Shown here: one piece after another, positions 19,467 to 30,710 of the stretch
How the letters are laid out: each line of letters begins with the position of its first letter
Numbering within the stretch: position 1 is the first letter of the stretch
Assembly: GCA_937923605.1 (NCBI GenBank)
Contig: CALDTY010000025.1
Location: 1 to 39,846, forward strand
Source: Candidatus Absconditabacterales bacterium
GTDB taxonomy: Bacteria > Patescibacteriota > Gracilibacteria > Absconditabacterales > Absconditicoccaceae
Direction of reading: 5' to 3'
Length of the DNA: 39,846 bases
Program-made: the position numbers and the translations under genes
The notes under the pieces: model-generated
Told to the model about the DNA's origin: nothing
The model's database searches: none
Seen by the model: only the letters and a program-made list of their open reading frames with translations

Positions 19467-20171
19467 ATGCTAAAAATTAAAAATCAAAATGTTTCTACAA
19501 AAAAGAAAATCAATATTCTCAATTATTTCGACTTTTTTGATACCATACCTAATGTAATTCTTGTTGATTACCTTCCTGATATTCAAATTAAAACATTGAA
19601 TAAGAATAAGACAGTCTACTTGCAAGATGATGTATCTCAATGCAGCTACTTTGTTGCACAAGGAGGTGTAGTAGAGTATTCACATAGGAAGTCGAAGTCT
19701 AATTTAATCGAAAGTGTTTTTTACAAAAAAAGTATCTTTGGATTAGAATTAGAATCCCATGAAACAAGACGATATTGTGCCAAAACGATATTGCCCACAG
19801 TGTTAGTATGTGTACCAAATGTGATTTTGAATGACATGAGAGTAAAATTTGAACATGTAAACGATCTTCTCATAAGACGTTTATATTTACAAGTATATTC
19901 TGAGAAAAATTTTTTTCGAAAACTACTTGATTTAGACGCGAAAGATCGATTATCTTTATTTCTTCATTTCTTATCTCAAAGAATTGGTCAGAACATTGGT
20001 GTCGATGAAATATTGTTGAATCATGGACTAACACAGCAGCAAATCGGTGATTTTATTGGAATATCAAGACAATCAGTCACATATATTCTGAATCGATTAA
20101 GGGAAAGAAATGAAATCTATCTATCAAGAAAAAAGATTCTCATAAAGGATCAAAAAATTCTCTTACATTAA
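19467..20171 (+). CDS. Crp/Fnr-family transcriptional regulator, no TGA codons
   Basis: 234 residues, normal family length. N-terminal cyclic-nucleotide-binding-like beta-barrel (about 30-130: KTVYLQDDVSQCSYFVAQGG), a long dimerisation helix, and a C-terminal winged helix-turn-helix: LTQQQIGDFIGISRQSVTYI, with the recognition helix SRQSVTYILNRLRE. No Fnr-type N-terminal Cys cluster, so not an iron-sulfur oxygen sensor. The cAMP-binding Arg/Glu pair is not evident; the ligand is unknown. All eight glycines are GGN, none TGA, in contrast to the genes on both sides, suggesting recent acquisition. It is alone between two terminators, with a palindrome upstream that it may bind. Confidence 0.9.
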   Translation: MLKIKNQNVSTKKKINILNYFDFFDTIPNVILVDYLPDIQIKTLNKNKTVYLQDDVSQCSYFVAQGGVVEYSHRKSKSNLIESVFYKKSIFGLELESHETRRYCAKTILPTVLVCVPNVILNDMRVKFEHVNDLLIRRLYLQVYSEKNFFRKLLDLDAKDRLSLFLHFLSQRIGQNIGVDEILLNHGLTQQQIGDFIGISRQSVTYILNRLRERNEIYLSRKKILIKDQKILLH

Positions 20172-20179
20172 ACCAACAA

Positions 20180-20212
20180 AAAGACTTAGCAGGTGTCTGC
20201 TAGGTCTTTTTT
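20180..20212. terminator. Bidirectional terminator between the Crp/Fnr gene and mscS
   Basis: 13-bp stem AAAGACTTAGCAG / CTGCTAGGTCTTT (one wobble), GTGT loop, T-run on the right and an A-tract on the left. It overlaps the mscS stop codon. Confidence 0.92.
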
Positions 20213-21029
20213 ATTTCTTTGATGTAATAACCCTTTGAGGGAAAGGAATTTCAATACCTGCTTTTTCCAATGCATTTTTGGTGTCTTCGGTAAGAGAAAA
20301 GTATGCCGGCCGATATGTTTCTGGTTTTGTATATCATCTAACTATTAATTGAACGCTACTTTCACCAAGGTCATTCACGAAAATACCGTTATTCTGATGG
20401 TCTATAATGTAAGTATTAGCTTGTATGGCTTCGTTTATGACTTTCCTAGCATTATCAATGCTTTCATGGTAAGCTATTCCTACTTTTACATCTACTCTAA
20501 TTGAGTTTTTGGTTGTTAAGTTGATAATATTATCATTAATTATAGGTCCATTTGGTACGATTGCGGTATTGTTGTCTAATGTTGTTAAGGTAGTGTTCAA
20601 GATTCAAATTTCCATTACATGACCTTTTATTCATTGTAGATCAACTAAGTCTCAAATCTTATAAGGCTTGAATAATAGAATAAGAACTCATCAAGCAAAG
20701 TTTGATAATGATCATTGTAATGCCATACCTACTGCAAGTCATGCAGCTCAAAGCAAGGCAATAAATGACGTTGTTTGTACCCCAAACATACCAGCCACTG
20801 AAATGAGAAGAAGTACTTTTAATCATACGGAAATCAAGTTGGAAAGAAATTTTGCAACCGTTATATCTAGCTTTGATGTTTCAAATCATTTATTTACAAT
20901 TTTTGCAATCCACTTGATGGCTCGTAATCAGACTATTAATGTTATTATCGCTCAGACAATTGTAGGAGTCCAAGTCATGATAAGTGAACCAGCTTCTGCT
21001 GTGTAATGTCATATTTCTTCAGTATTCAT
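20211..21029 (-). CDS. mscS: Small-conductance mechanosensitive channel MscS
   Basis: 272 residues (E. coli MscS 286). A homo-heptameric tension-gated channel that releases solutes on hypo-osmotic shock. Three N-terminal membrane segments are visible; the third is the family signature GAAGLAVGMALQGSLSNFAG, lining the pore, followed by GVLILLFKPYKIGDLV and a beta-domain with NNTAIVPNGPI. Several pore glycines are encoded by TGA. ATG at 21027-21029. Last gene of a minus-strand series Nudix - ThyX-like - mscS with gaps of 28 and 25 nt, probably one operon. Confidence 0.95.
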
Positions 21030-21054
21030 TGTAACACAAATGTAAATTAAATAA

Positions 21055-22398
21055 TTATTTGACTTCTATATCCTGTTTTCATCTTCTAGTATCGAACTCA
21101 TCTGAAGAAGTATCTAAAAACATCTTAATTCACAAATCTTGAATATATGATCACATTCTGATTGCTACTTGCCTTAGAGTAGAGTGAACATAAGTTGTAC
21201 TTCTTAACTCAGTAAGATAAATTAATGATGGAAGGGTTCACATGATTTCACAAGACATATTGAATCACATTGGAGTGTAATATTGTTTAGTATACGTATC
21301 CGCTTCAAGTTTTGATAAACGATCTTTCATGGACTGTAGATAAGGAACTGCCTTTTCTTTTATATCATCTGAAAGAGACTCAAGGTATCGTTGATGAAAT
21401 CATAAATCACTCGTAAGAAGAGGCATTCTTTGATAAGGAGCTCTATGTCTTTGGATGTCTCTAAAAGAACCGAAATCTAGTAAGTATTGAAATGAAAGAG
21501 TCCCAATACTATCAACAAAAGTCGGAAGTTCTGTTTTATTGTTAGGCCTAGCATTAAGTATTGATTTAAATGATTCTAGTTTTTGATCATCCAAGTTATT
21601 TGCAATTAAGGTCACTGACTCTTGGAGATTTTTGTGAAAGTAATAAGAATCTTTTGTGCTTTCTAAGTATGCTTCAGTTTCTTCGTAAGTTTTTTCAGAA
21701 AAAGAGTTTGGATATTTCTCTAAGACTGCTTCTAAAAGAGTTTTGGCAATTTCTTGAATCTCAGGTAGAGGATGATGTCTTAGTTGAGTAATTCTATCAG
21801 CTACTTGTCTTAGAGTAGTATGTCGTGCTAAGTTTGTACTACATCAAGCCGGCAAAAATCATCTACAAATGTCGAATACTTTAGCCTCTACTGTTTTATC
21901 ATATATTTTCTGATTTTGATCTGACTGAATTGGGTATACTGATCAAATATATTTTTTTAATGGTTCTAATAATTCCAGATAGAAGGCTCTTTGAGTTTCC
22001 AATAGATCTTCTCATTCTTTGGTTCAAAGGGGATTTATAATATCTTGCTGAGAAAAATCTATATATCTAGTAGAAGCTTCTTGTCCATTATATAATCTTG
22101 TGTCTTGTATTGCTTTTGCTCATAGCATTGAAACTCACTCTATAAAGATCGTAATAGATCCACAATCTCAAATTGATTTATGTCCATAGCCAACATAAAA
22201 CTTTGACATAAAATTATCAGCTCATTTATCTTTTAGAACTTCCAAATGCGATAATAATCAACCTGTAGAGCGAGAATGAAGAGCTTGCAACATTGCTTCT
22301 GCCTCACTATCAATAAGTGATCAGGTATCCAGTACAAATACACTACATCAAGAATCAGTTTTTTTGTGAATGTGATTGAGTGATTCTAAGTTGCCCAT
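21055..22398 (-). CDS. ThyX-like (FAD-dependent thymidylate synthase family) two-half protein
   Basis: 447 residues, about twice the size of canonical ThyX (220-250). The N-terminal half has the ThyX-type run GYGHKSIGDCGS, then ITIFIEGVSMLGAKAIQDTR and GQEASTRY, corresponding to the family's GHxS...SxRY segments but with DTR in place of RHR. The C-terminal half has FGSFRDIQRHRAPYQRMPLL, which keeps the RHR, and a later helix with RSTTYVHSTLRQVA. So the flavin- and dUMP-binding elements seem split between two ThyX-like units in one chain. ThyX makes dTMP from dUMP with methylene-tetrahydrofolate, NADPH and FAD; whether this version is active is uncertain. The Nudix gene 28 nt upstream fits a nucleotide-pool role. 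Confidence 0.75.
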
Positions 22399-22426
22399 AA
22401 TGTTAACGAATAAGAATTAAAGAAAC

Positions 22427-22861
22427 CTAAAGTGGATTGATTCATTGATTAATCATGTTTTGTATTGGAAGGAAGATGTTCTTAGGTAAGTTATTTCGAT
22501 CAAATCGTTCCCAGGATTCACATTTTTCTGGTTCCATTACTTGGACTATTCAACTTTTATATGATGCTTTCATGAGCAATGTGACGTAATGTTTTGACTC
22601 TTGTTTAAACACATCATTTGTTACGTGCATAAGTGAAATATCTTCAAGTTCAATCCCAGCTTCTTCTAGGGTCTCTCTTTTTGCACATTCTTCTCGTGTT
22701 TCTCAAAATTCAAGATGTCATCATGGTCGACATCGAGTACCTTCTCCATGAGCATTTTTCCTTTTTCCAAATAGCACTTTGTTATCTTTTACGATACATA
22801 CTCAAAGACCTACTTTTGGCCTTTCTGACTTTATTTCCATTGCCTTTGGCTCTACTATCAT
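22427..22861 (-). CDS. Nudix hydrolase (MutT-like)
   Basis: 144 residues. The complete Nudix box is present: GGHLEFGETREECAKRE followed by TLEEAGIEL, with its first two glycines encoded by TGA TGA. The N-terminus PKVGLGVCIVKDNKVLFGKR is typical of MutT/NTP-pyrophosphohydrolase members. Such enzymes hydrolyse nucleoside diphosphate-X compounds, here perhaps damaged dNTPs given the ThyX-like gene next in the operon. Start at ATG 22859-22861; an in-frame ATG at 22913-22915 would add 18 residues of unlikely sequence, and one at 22838 would shorten it by seven. Confidence 0.92.
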
Positions 22862-22981
22862 CTTTTTTCAAAGACTTTTACTAGTTCAATGTGTGTTTAG
22901 TATTTTATCATGCATCAGTTTTTTGTAAAAACTAAATATAAACAGTATAATCAAGTTATATTTATTCTAAATAGCAAAAAC

Positions 22982-23596
22982 ATGCAGAATACTCCATCAA
23001 TCAAAAAGACAGAAGATTTCGCTATGATGTTATCTAAATCGAATAATAGTATTGATTCATCAAACCCAGATTGAATGACATTTGTTGCTATGTCTGAAAT
23101 TATACTTGATCTAATTAAAAATGATGATAAGTCAGGTATTTTAGTGGCATTAGAATGATTGAAACCATATTGTTGAACATATAATGATCCTAAAGTAGCG
23201 GAACATATTCCATTTTCTACAATGCAAATCTCAAGGTTACAAAATGAATTAGCGAGTGATTACCAATTAGAAATACCTGAGTTTAAATATGAAGGATCTA
23301 GTGAAATTTCATTAAATTATGATTTTCATGCAGCACTTTTAAAACAATGAATAGATCAGTTACATACTGATATGGAAGTTTTAAAAATTATTTTAGAAGA
23401 AGGATGACAAAGAAAATTTTCATGACTGATATATAATCTTTTTTTGAATAATAAATTTAAGTCTGTGTCTGATATGTTAAAATCCTCGTGAGTTGAAGAT
23501 CGCTATAAATGACAAATAGATAATTTGAGTTTATATAGGATATATAAAACACTGGAAATATTGCATACACTTCAGTCCACTAGATTAGAAAAATAA
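22982..23596 (+). CDS. Hypothetical protein (204 aa)
   Basis: ATG at 22982, TAA at 23594; TGA used for Gly. Acidic, helical and soluble, without signal peptide. Alternating helices (IILDLIKNDDKSGILVALEG, FSTMQISRLQNELASDY) could resemble a winged-helix or tetratricopeptide-like arrangement, but nothing is convincing. It converges with queA, whose stop lies 2 nt away. Function unknown. Confidence 0.75.
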
Positions 23597-23598
23597 GA

Positions 23599-24705
23599 CT
23601 ACTTTATCCGCATAGCATCTCAAAAACTATAGAAACGGTACTTGCTTTGAATTGCATGATCGTAACTTTTTTTCATATTTTCAAATCACATAAATCAAGC
23701 TACTAGCATCAGTAAAGAAGACTTAGGAAGGTGGAAGTTGGTAATAAGTTCATCAATTACTCTAAATTCAAATCCTGGGTAGATATATAACGTACTAGAA
23801 AAGCTAATTTTTCATCAATCGAAGTTTATATCTCAAACATATTCTAAGGCTTGATTAAGTGTTATGTCTTTACACAAATTATCTCGAAACTGATCTATCA
23901 TACCATCTTGTTTATTATGCTTGAGAAGGACATAAAGATATGGTAGAGATTCTAGTGTCCTTGTGACGGTGGTGCCCACAGCAAGAATTTTCTTATGGTG
24001 AGACTTGGCTTCTAAGAGTTTTTCAAACATATCCCCAGCTATTTCTACACGTTCAGAATGAATTTTATACTCTTTTATATCTTCGGTATTTACACTTTTA
24101 AATGTTCAAAGACCTACATGTAGAGTTGTGTATAATAGTTCCACACCTTTATCCACTAAAGTATCCACCAAATTCTGTGTAAAATGTAATGATGCAGTTG
24201 GTGCTGCTACTGAACCATTTTCCTTTGCAAAGAAGGGTTGGTATGATGATTCTTTTTCTTTTTTGTAGGTAATGTAAGGTGGCAATGGCATTTGTCCATA
24301 TTCCTTTAATATTTTGAGTATTGGAACGTTACAAGTTACTCTTCTACCATCTTGAGTAACTTCATCTATATGAAAGAATATTTTCTTGTTGAGTCGAATA
24401 GTAGCTCAAACTTTCATCTTTTTTCATGGTTTTACTAGAGCCTCAAAACAATATTCATCAAATGAACGTAAGTAGAAAATTTCTCAAATTTCTAGTCTTA
24501 ATCTAGATTTAATTACTTTTGAATCGTTAAATACAATAACACTATTCCTATCTATTTGGTCCTGAATCGAGTCGAAATGAGTATCTATGATTGTTCAATT
24601 TTGTTTGTCGTATATCAAAAACTTACAACTCTCAGGTGGATTTGCAGGCAACTGTGCTATCAACTTTGAAGGAAGATGATAATTATAGTCCTCTAGGGTA
24701 TACAT
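23599..24705 (-). CDS. queA: tRNA preQ1(34) S-adenosylmethionine ribosyltransferase-isomerase QueA
   Basis: 368 residues (family 340-360). It transfers and isomerises the ribose of SAM onto preQ1 at tRNA position 34, giving epoxyqueuosine. Visible: N-terminal [34 protein letters not shown] near 55 (family NdtrVipaRl), [11 protein letters not shown] near 185 (family pTAglHft), TLHVGLGTFKSV near 215 followed by [15 protein letters not shown], and [20 protein letters not shown] at 24703-24705. Implies queuosine modification of GUN tRNAs; other pathway genes (tgt, queG) are not in the window. Confidence 0.95.
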
Positions 24706-24801
24706 TATATTAAATAATAATAAGTACTTTATTACTCCTATATTACAAAAAAATTGAGAATATACAAATTTAACTATATGCGCCAAAATATGACTATAAA
24801 A

Positions 24802-24832
24802 AAAACCAACTGGCATTGTGTCAGTTGGTTTT
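24802..24832. terminator. Bidirectional terminator between queA and the Cys-rich gene
   Basis: Perfect 11-bp stem AAAACCAACTG / CAGTTGGTTTT with 9-nt loop; A/T tracts on both sides. It serves the minus-strand gene that stops at 24855. Confidence 0.85.
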
Positions 24833-24854
24833 ATATATGTATGTTTAAGATATA

Positions 24855-26900
24855 TTACCCACAGCTTCCTACTGGATAATTATCTCCAGGATAATTAGCA
24901 GTTTTACTTAAAGATCAGTTACTACATGTAATCGATCCATATTTACATTGGCATGCTGAGCTTTCTCATCAGTCAAGTTCGTTTCAGAATTGATCAGCGC
25001 TACATCATGGATCATTGAACCTTGTAATGGTTTGTCAATGTGTCATCCCATTACTACATGCAACAGGAGCTTGTATGGTACAACTACAATGAGCTCATGG
25101 AGCTGTTGATAGTTTTCAATTATTACAAGTGCTGCTCACAACGGCATTACCAACTGCTGCACAACTATTGACTCAATTTCAATATGGAAGGCTAGCAAAG
25201 TTATATGTTGTTAATGTGCTTCAGTGAGGAGTAGATCCACATGCAGATGTACAAGCTTTTGGCTGTCAAGCACTACATGATTTGAATCATGAACTCACAG
25301 TAAGAGATCAATTACTACATGAAGCAGTTTGAGAACTACAAGATGCTCAGAAGGCTACTTTAGCTTTTGCATAATATGAGATTGTTCATCAATGAGCAAC
25401 ATTTTCTGATCAGGCATCTTTGAAGTTAAATACACATCAGTTTGGACTTCAAGCAGAACAAGATGTATGGAAAGATTGTCATACTGATCATCAGTAACTT
25501 GATGGACTTCAAATTCTAATTGTTCCAAATTTACATACCAAATTTACAGATTTACATTGTCACCCAAATGCTACACTAGATTCATAGTATCAAACTCAGG
25601 TTTGATCAGGTTTCCAGTTTGATCATCATCATACATAAGGACTAGGACAAACAGCATTTCAAGCATCATATTTAACAGCTTTTTGTTTAACTGGAGCTTT
25701 CGCAGCTGGGGGAGTACAGTTTATATATTTATATTCTGCATCACCATCAGCTTCACCGTTGAAACAATATCTTTCTTGAGATTCGCATTCCCATGATCAT
25801 TGAACATATCTTCAGTATTTATAGAACGTATTTGTAGTATCGTGAAATAATTCGTATCAATTTATACTACATGTATCTGGTCATTCGATCATACACGTAG
25901 GAAAATCGAAAGGTTCTTTTTCAACAAATTCTCAGTTTTCACATTTACTAGTTCTTACTACACATTCATCTTCCCAAGCTCAAGTTTCATCTTCAAATGA
26001 AAGCACTGATTCGCCATGAGCAACTACTTCATCCCAAGGAGTAGTACAAGATAATCCTTCTTCTTGGGTCTTAAAGACATCATTTACTACAATCAAATCT
26101 CAACCTTCATTTTCTGTTAATAATCATCTACTTAGTAGTTGGTTTGTATATGTTGTCATATATTCATCATCTAATGCTTCCGTAAAGGTACATTCTTCAT
26201 AGTTATATATTGAGTCATCAAAGTTTGACCATCGTTCACCATGACCATTACAGTAGAATCAAACAAATCTACATTCATTGGTTTGCTCAACTTTAGAGCT
26301 TACAAAGTTATACATCACTTCACCTGGTGTGTACACTTCTCATTGCCAATCACATACGATTGGTTTATTTTCTACTTCTATAGTTATACAACTTGTACGA
26401 TTATAGTTGCTTGCATCTTCTGTAGTTGTTATATATAGACCATTTACACATGTAAATGACGCTTCTTCACATTCTGGGTATGGATGTTCAGCATCTTTGA
26501 TTGCTATTTTGTATTGAGTTTTGATGTCCCCAAGATTATATGCTTCTCAATCAAGCCAAACACAGTCAGTTTCTACTATCTCTGCATCTATACAATTCAC
26601 TTCTCCTGTAAGTTTATCTAGTTTTGGAATCTGATTTGTTTGGTTACATAAAACAAGATTTTCTTTAGTGATCCAATCACTTCACATTGTTCAAGCTCAT
26701 ACACTGTCACCTAATCATTCTGCATCAATTACAGCTTTTTCAAAAGCATCTAATTCTGCATCAGAAATTGGTGAATCGTCAGATCCAAAACTGAAGTATT
26801 CTCAAAGCCTATTTCAATCATTATTTATCAATGCATTTCATCAAACGATGACTCCAGCAGTAAGGAGAATTGTTACAATAATAGTAAGGAGTTGTTTCAT
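24855..26900 (-). CDS. Large Cys-rich exported protein, putative surface adhesin (681 aa)
   Basis: ATG at 26898-26900, TAA at 24855. An N-terminal hydrophobic segment (MKQLLTIIVTILLTAGVIVG) acts as signal or anchor. The remainder is extracellular in character: acidic, rich in Asn, Ser, Thr, Gly and about 45 Cys. The C-terminal third is built from repeated Cys motifs of the form C-x2-G-x-L (SCSNGSLT, TCNNGKLS, ACSNGMT, TCSNGSLS), each followed by a Ser/Gly stretch with another Cys. Earlier parts have EC..A..TCVNG-type repeats. Many Gly are TGA. No recognised enzyme domain. Disulfide-stabilised repeat modules fit a cell-surface stalk or host-contact protein; this is inference. Monocistronic. 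Confidence 0.82.
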
Positions 26901-27027
26901 AAGGTGATATGAAAAAAACTAAAAAAAATGTATTACTTTTTAGATACGAATGTCACTTGATTTTGCAACGAAATGGGATGTATTATGCGTGCTTTTAGAC
27001 TTCAATAAGGTAATACTTATTGACAAT

Positions 27028-29448
27028 TTATATATTTATGATATTATCTCGTATTTCCATTTGTTGAATTTGTGGAGAATGAGTAACAACATAAAAAGTA
27101 ATATCTTGAGATTTGACAAATTCTTCAATAATATCAGCTACTTGTGATATCGTTCACGTATCTAAATTGTTTATTGTTTCATCAAGTAATAGGAATGAAC
27201 TTCTAAACAAACTTGCAACTCAAAGCATTCGAACGAGTTTCAAGATCGTCTTTTGTCATCATGACAGAGATTTCACCGATCTAACTCATAATTTATCTAC
27301 AATTTGAATATCAAGTTCTAATTGATCTTGTGAATCTCCAGGAGTCAAAAAGCGAATCTCATATTCTACAATTTGAGATAAATAGGAGTTGAGAACCTCT
27401 TGAAGTGCAGGAAGAAAATCCTGCAACACGACTATCATTAGCTCTTTTGAGAAGATTTGGTATAAATCTTTGCTAATTTGTAATTGTTCTTGTAGTATTT
27501 TTACTTCCTTTTGATGTTTATTATATTGTTCTGAAAGTTCTTGAAGTTGTCTACAATACAATATTGTATTTTCAATTCATTTCTTAGAGGTTTCATACAG
27601 AACAATCGTTTTTTTGACATCCATATTGTTTGCAGAAACTTTATTGTTTTCGATCACTTCATTTTGATACATCGTTTTTTGTTGGGTCAAAGATTGAACT
27701 TTTGTTTGTAAACCGACTTTTTGTGTTTCCAAAGCTGTATACTTATCGCGCTCATGTTGTGATGCTTCAAGTTTCACATGAATCTCAGATATATGAGATT
27801 GTACAATACTTATCTGTTCAGCAATCATTTGTAATTTCTTCCATTCTATTTTTTTTAGAAATTTTTTAAGTTTATCTAAAGATGTATCAATCTGTTTATT
27901 GGATTCTTCTAAATCCTTTATGTTTGCGAGATAAGTTGGCAGTTTATCTTTAAATTGTAATTGTTGAGCTTGTATGTGTCATAGTTGTCTATCTAGAGCT
28001 GAGACTGCATTTTGGTTGATAAGGTCCACATAAGGACAAGGCTCATTGATTTTATCGCATTCGAAACGTGTTTGTTGTTTATGAGATTTTTTTAGATCTT
28101 CATGCTGCTTTTCTAAGTTTATAATTCATAGTTTGGTCTCTTCCAATGACTTTTCTATTTGCAAGATATTGTGTTCAATAGATTTCTTTTGGTCTCACAA
28201 TTGAGATCACTGATGAATGAGATCTTGTATAACTAGTAATAGTTGAGAACTATCTTGTATAGGTTGTCAGAATGCTTCGAAATCTTTTCGAGGAATCTTT
28301 TGCTCAAGATCTTGAATCTGAGTCAAATACTCTTTTTTTTGTTTAGATAACGAATCGTCAGCAGTCACACTAAATGCGTTAAGTTTGCTCTCTAAGGATG
28401 AAAGTTCATGTACAAATACACCAATTTCACGTTCAATCCTGCTAATTTCACTGACTTTATGTGCTTGTTGTTTTTTGCGTTCTTCCTCAACTCATTGAGT
28501 TTTAGCAAGTTGACGTAGTTCTTGTTCTATAGTTTCAAACAGTGAATGTAATCGTTCTCGATCTTTAGATGCAAAATTGAAATCTTTTATGCTAATTTCG
28601 TTTCATATAAGATGAAGATCAGAAAAAAAACCTTGTGAAGCGTGAGTATCTCGAATTTCAGCTACAGATGTATTAGAGTTGTATTGCTTAATATCCTGTA
28701 AGGTAGATTTATTTAGTTCAAATTCATTTTTAATATTTCATAAGGTAGATTGTAACTTTGATGTGTCTTGAGTAGTGTCAGATTTAAGTTGTATCATAGT
28801 TTGTAGTTCTCTTCTTTTTTCGAAGATTTTGTCTTTTGCTTCATCTATTCAAATAAGTCAAAAAAGATGTTTAAATACTTGTACTCTTTCTCAAGGGGGC
28901 AATTCAAAAACATTTAAAGATTCTTGCATTAGGATATTAGTACTCATGATGACTTCCTTAGGAGGAAGAAGTTCTTGAATCGTTTGATCAATTTCCTTAG
29001 AAGATGTGAATTCAATGAGTTCTAATGAAGCTTTAGGTATTACTTTGTCTAGGTGTTGAGCGTTTTTATATATAACCTTTTCTCAAGAATTTGAAGATAA
29101 AGATTCTTTATGTATATAAGATGATATGTCTTCATGTAAGGACACGCTCCATAACTTTGTTTTTACACTTTCTCCTCATTTTTTGGTAGGTACGAGAGTT
29201 CTTTCAATTAATCGATGTTGTTGATCAGTTTCAAAAAGAACTTGAACTTTTCACTGTTTGGAGCGTTTATTTAAAATAGGTCTAGTGCGATGTTTATATA
29301 AACCAAATAGAGGCCCATCAAAAAATAAAAAACTTTTTCAGCTTCAAATAGGTGCTTGAATAAGATGAGATCACTTCACAAAATTGACCAATATTGTTTG
29401 ATCAAGAAAGGGACCTATATTAGAAACTGATGTCGCGAGTAAATGCAT
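27028..29448 (-). CDS. SbcC/Rad50-like ATPase
   Basis: 806 residues. N-terminal Walker A LIQAPIGSGKSFLFFDGP near 30 (two Gly by TGA), two long coiled coils around a central turn, and at the C-terminus the ABC signature SLSGGQKT (both Gly by TGA), Walker B SSFLLLDETINNLD and a His switch VVTHSPQ. The head/coil/head layout is that of SbcC/Rad50, which with the nuclease SbcD processes DNA ends. The central turn has CDKINEPCPY, i.e. C-x6-CP rather than the CxxC zinc hook, so the hook may be modified. Shorter than E. coli SbcC (about 1050). No sbcD in the window. A generic SMC-like repair ATPase is the alternative. Confidence 0.85.
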
Positions 29449-29630
29449 CTATGATTATTGTAATAATGTAGTTAATAGAGTATAGGCTATTCAATTAGTT
29501 TATATTGACATAATTTATATAATATTTTTTTGTTTGATACTATAGAAATTTCTTTATGAATATTTAAGTTGAGCAAACTTTTCTAAAAAATATAAATACA
29601 TTTCTCAAAATTTAATAAAAAAATCACCAC

Positions 29631-29768
29631 ATGAAAAAGGAATTTATTCTACCAGATTACAGATCATCTAAAAGTAGCCCAGAAGCAATATCAAGATTTT
29701 GGTTTAATATGAAATGGCTATTTTTAATAGCTGCATTGGGTATTGGATTATCTCTATTGGGAGGGTAA
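29631..29768 (+). CDS. Single-pass membrane peptide (45 aa)
   Basis: ATG at 29631, TAA at 29766. N-terminal 27 residues are polar and basic (MKKEFILPDYRSSKSS), followed by one hydrophobic helix MKWLFLIAALGIGLSLLGG at the C-terminus. Glycines here are GGN only. Own leader of AT-rich sequence and its own strong terminator 33 nt after the stop, which supports it being a true gene. Possibly a small regulator or subunit of a membrane complex; no family recognised. Confidence 0.65.
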   Translation: MKKEFILPDYRSSKSSPEAISRFWFNMKWLFLIAALGIGLSLLGG

Positions 29769-29800
29769 CTTAGGGTTAGGGTTAAGAAGAAATTTACATT

Positions 29801-29829
29801 GAGACGACTGTTTGTCGTCTCTTTTTTTT
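29801..29829 (+). terminator. Terminator of the 45-aa gene
   Basis: Perfect 8-bp stem GAGACGAC / GTCGTCTC, loop TGTTT, then eight T's. Confidence 0.93.
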
Positions 29830-29840
29830 ATTGATTAGAA

Positions 29841-30710
29841 TTAGGTAGTAATCTTTTTGTACACTTTGTACCAATATGTTATGAAGAATGCTTCAATTAT
29901 TCCATTAATGTATGCTGTTAGCACAACTAATATTAGTGCCATGACGATTATGAGTATTTGAAATCGGTATTGATCTGCAATTTCAAATCTACTGGCAACC
30001 CAAAGTAATAATAAAGGAATTCAGATCACAATGATGACATTGATAATAAATCTCAAATATAAAACGAAGTTTATAATGATAAATTTAAATGTTATTGAGA
30101 TATTAGAGATGGCTAATGTAGCGCTTTTTTTCATTGCATCAAAGTATTTTGTATCTTGAAGAGTAATTATAAATTTCGTGTAGGGAAGTAAGAACATTGC
30201 TATCAAACTAAAAATAGTCCACAATACCATTAGGGTAATAGTCAGTCAGTTTAAAATGTCCATCACATATAACCTAGATAGGGTGATTGCTACAGCTAGT
30301 ATATTTAGGAATGTCATCGTAGCATTAAACTCAAACATTGGAAAAAATCTTGTGATTCACTTTCATAATGAAGAAGAACCGCGCTTATTTTCATCATCTA
30401 AGTAAAATATCATGGCAGATTCTCCAATTGGTGGCAAGATTGTATACCCAATAAGTAAAGCAATTCATAGTATGATCAGGATAATTAAGATCTGAGTATT
30501 GGGTGCAATAATATCGATATAGTCTCAAAGAAGTTCTCAAATTCATGAGCTATTTCTATATTTTTGATTTATAGTAAATAGTACATATACGATATATATG
30601 ATAAATAATAAAGAATGTACAAAGGTAGTTATGGTTGCTAGTCTAATAAGTTTTGTATCATCACCTATTTCAACCATCGCATCTTTTAATATGCTTTCAG
30701 AAGAAGTCAT
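29841..30710 (-). CDS. Multi-pass membrane protein, unknown (289 aa)
   Basis: ATG at 30708-30710, TAA at 29841-29843; TGA = Gly. About six hydrophobic helices: around residues 30-47, 73-95, 133-150, 155-175, 200-235 and 245-270. Loops are charged; a cytoplasmic-looking loop reads DDENKRGSSSLGKG. No transporter signature identified. Its ATG overlaps the stop of the upstream pseudouridine synthase (shared TAATG), so the two are translationally coupled. This polytopic protein type is common in CPR genomes as a conserved unknown. Confidence 0.75.

Noticed and set aside
29766-29786. Telomere-like TTAGGGTTAGGG sequence
   Set aside because: Only about two and a half hexamers between a stop codon and a terminator; chance or local slippage is enough to explain it.
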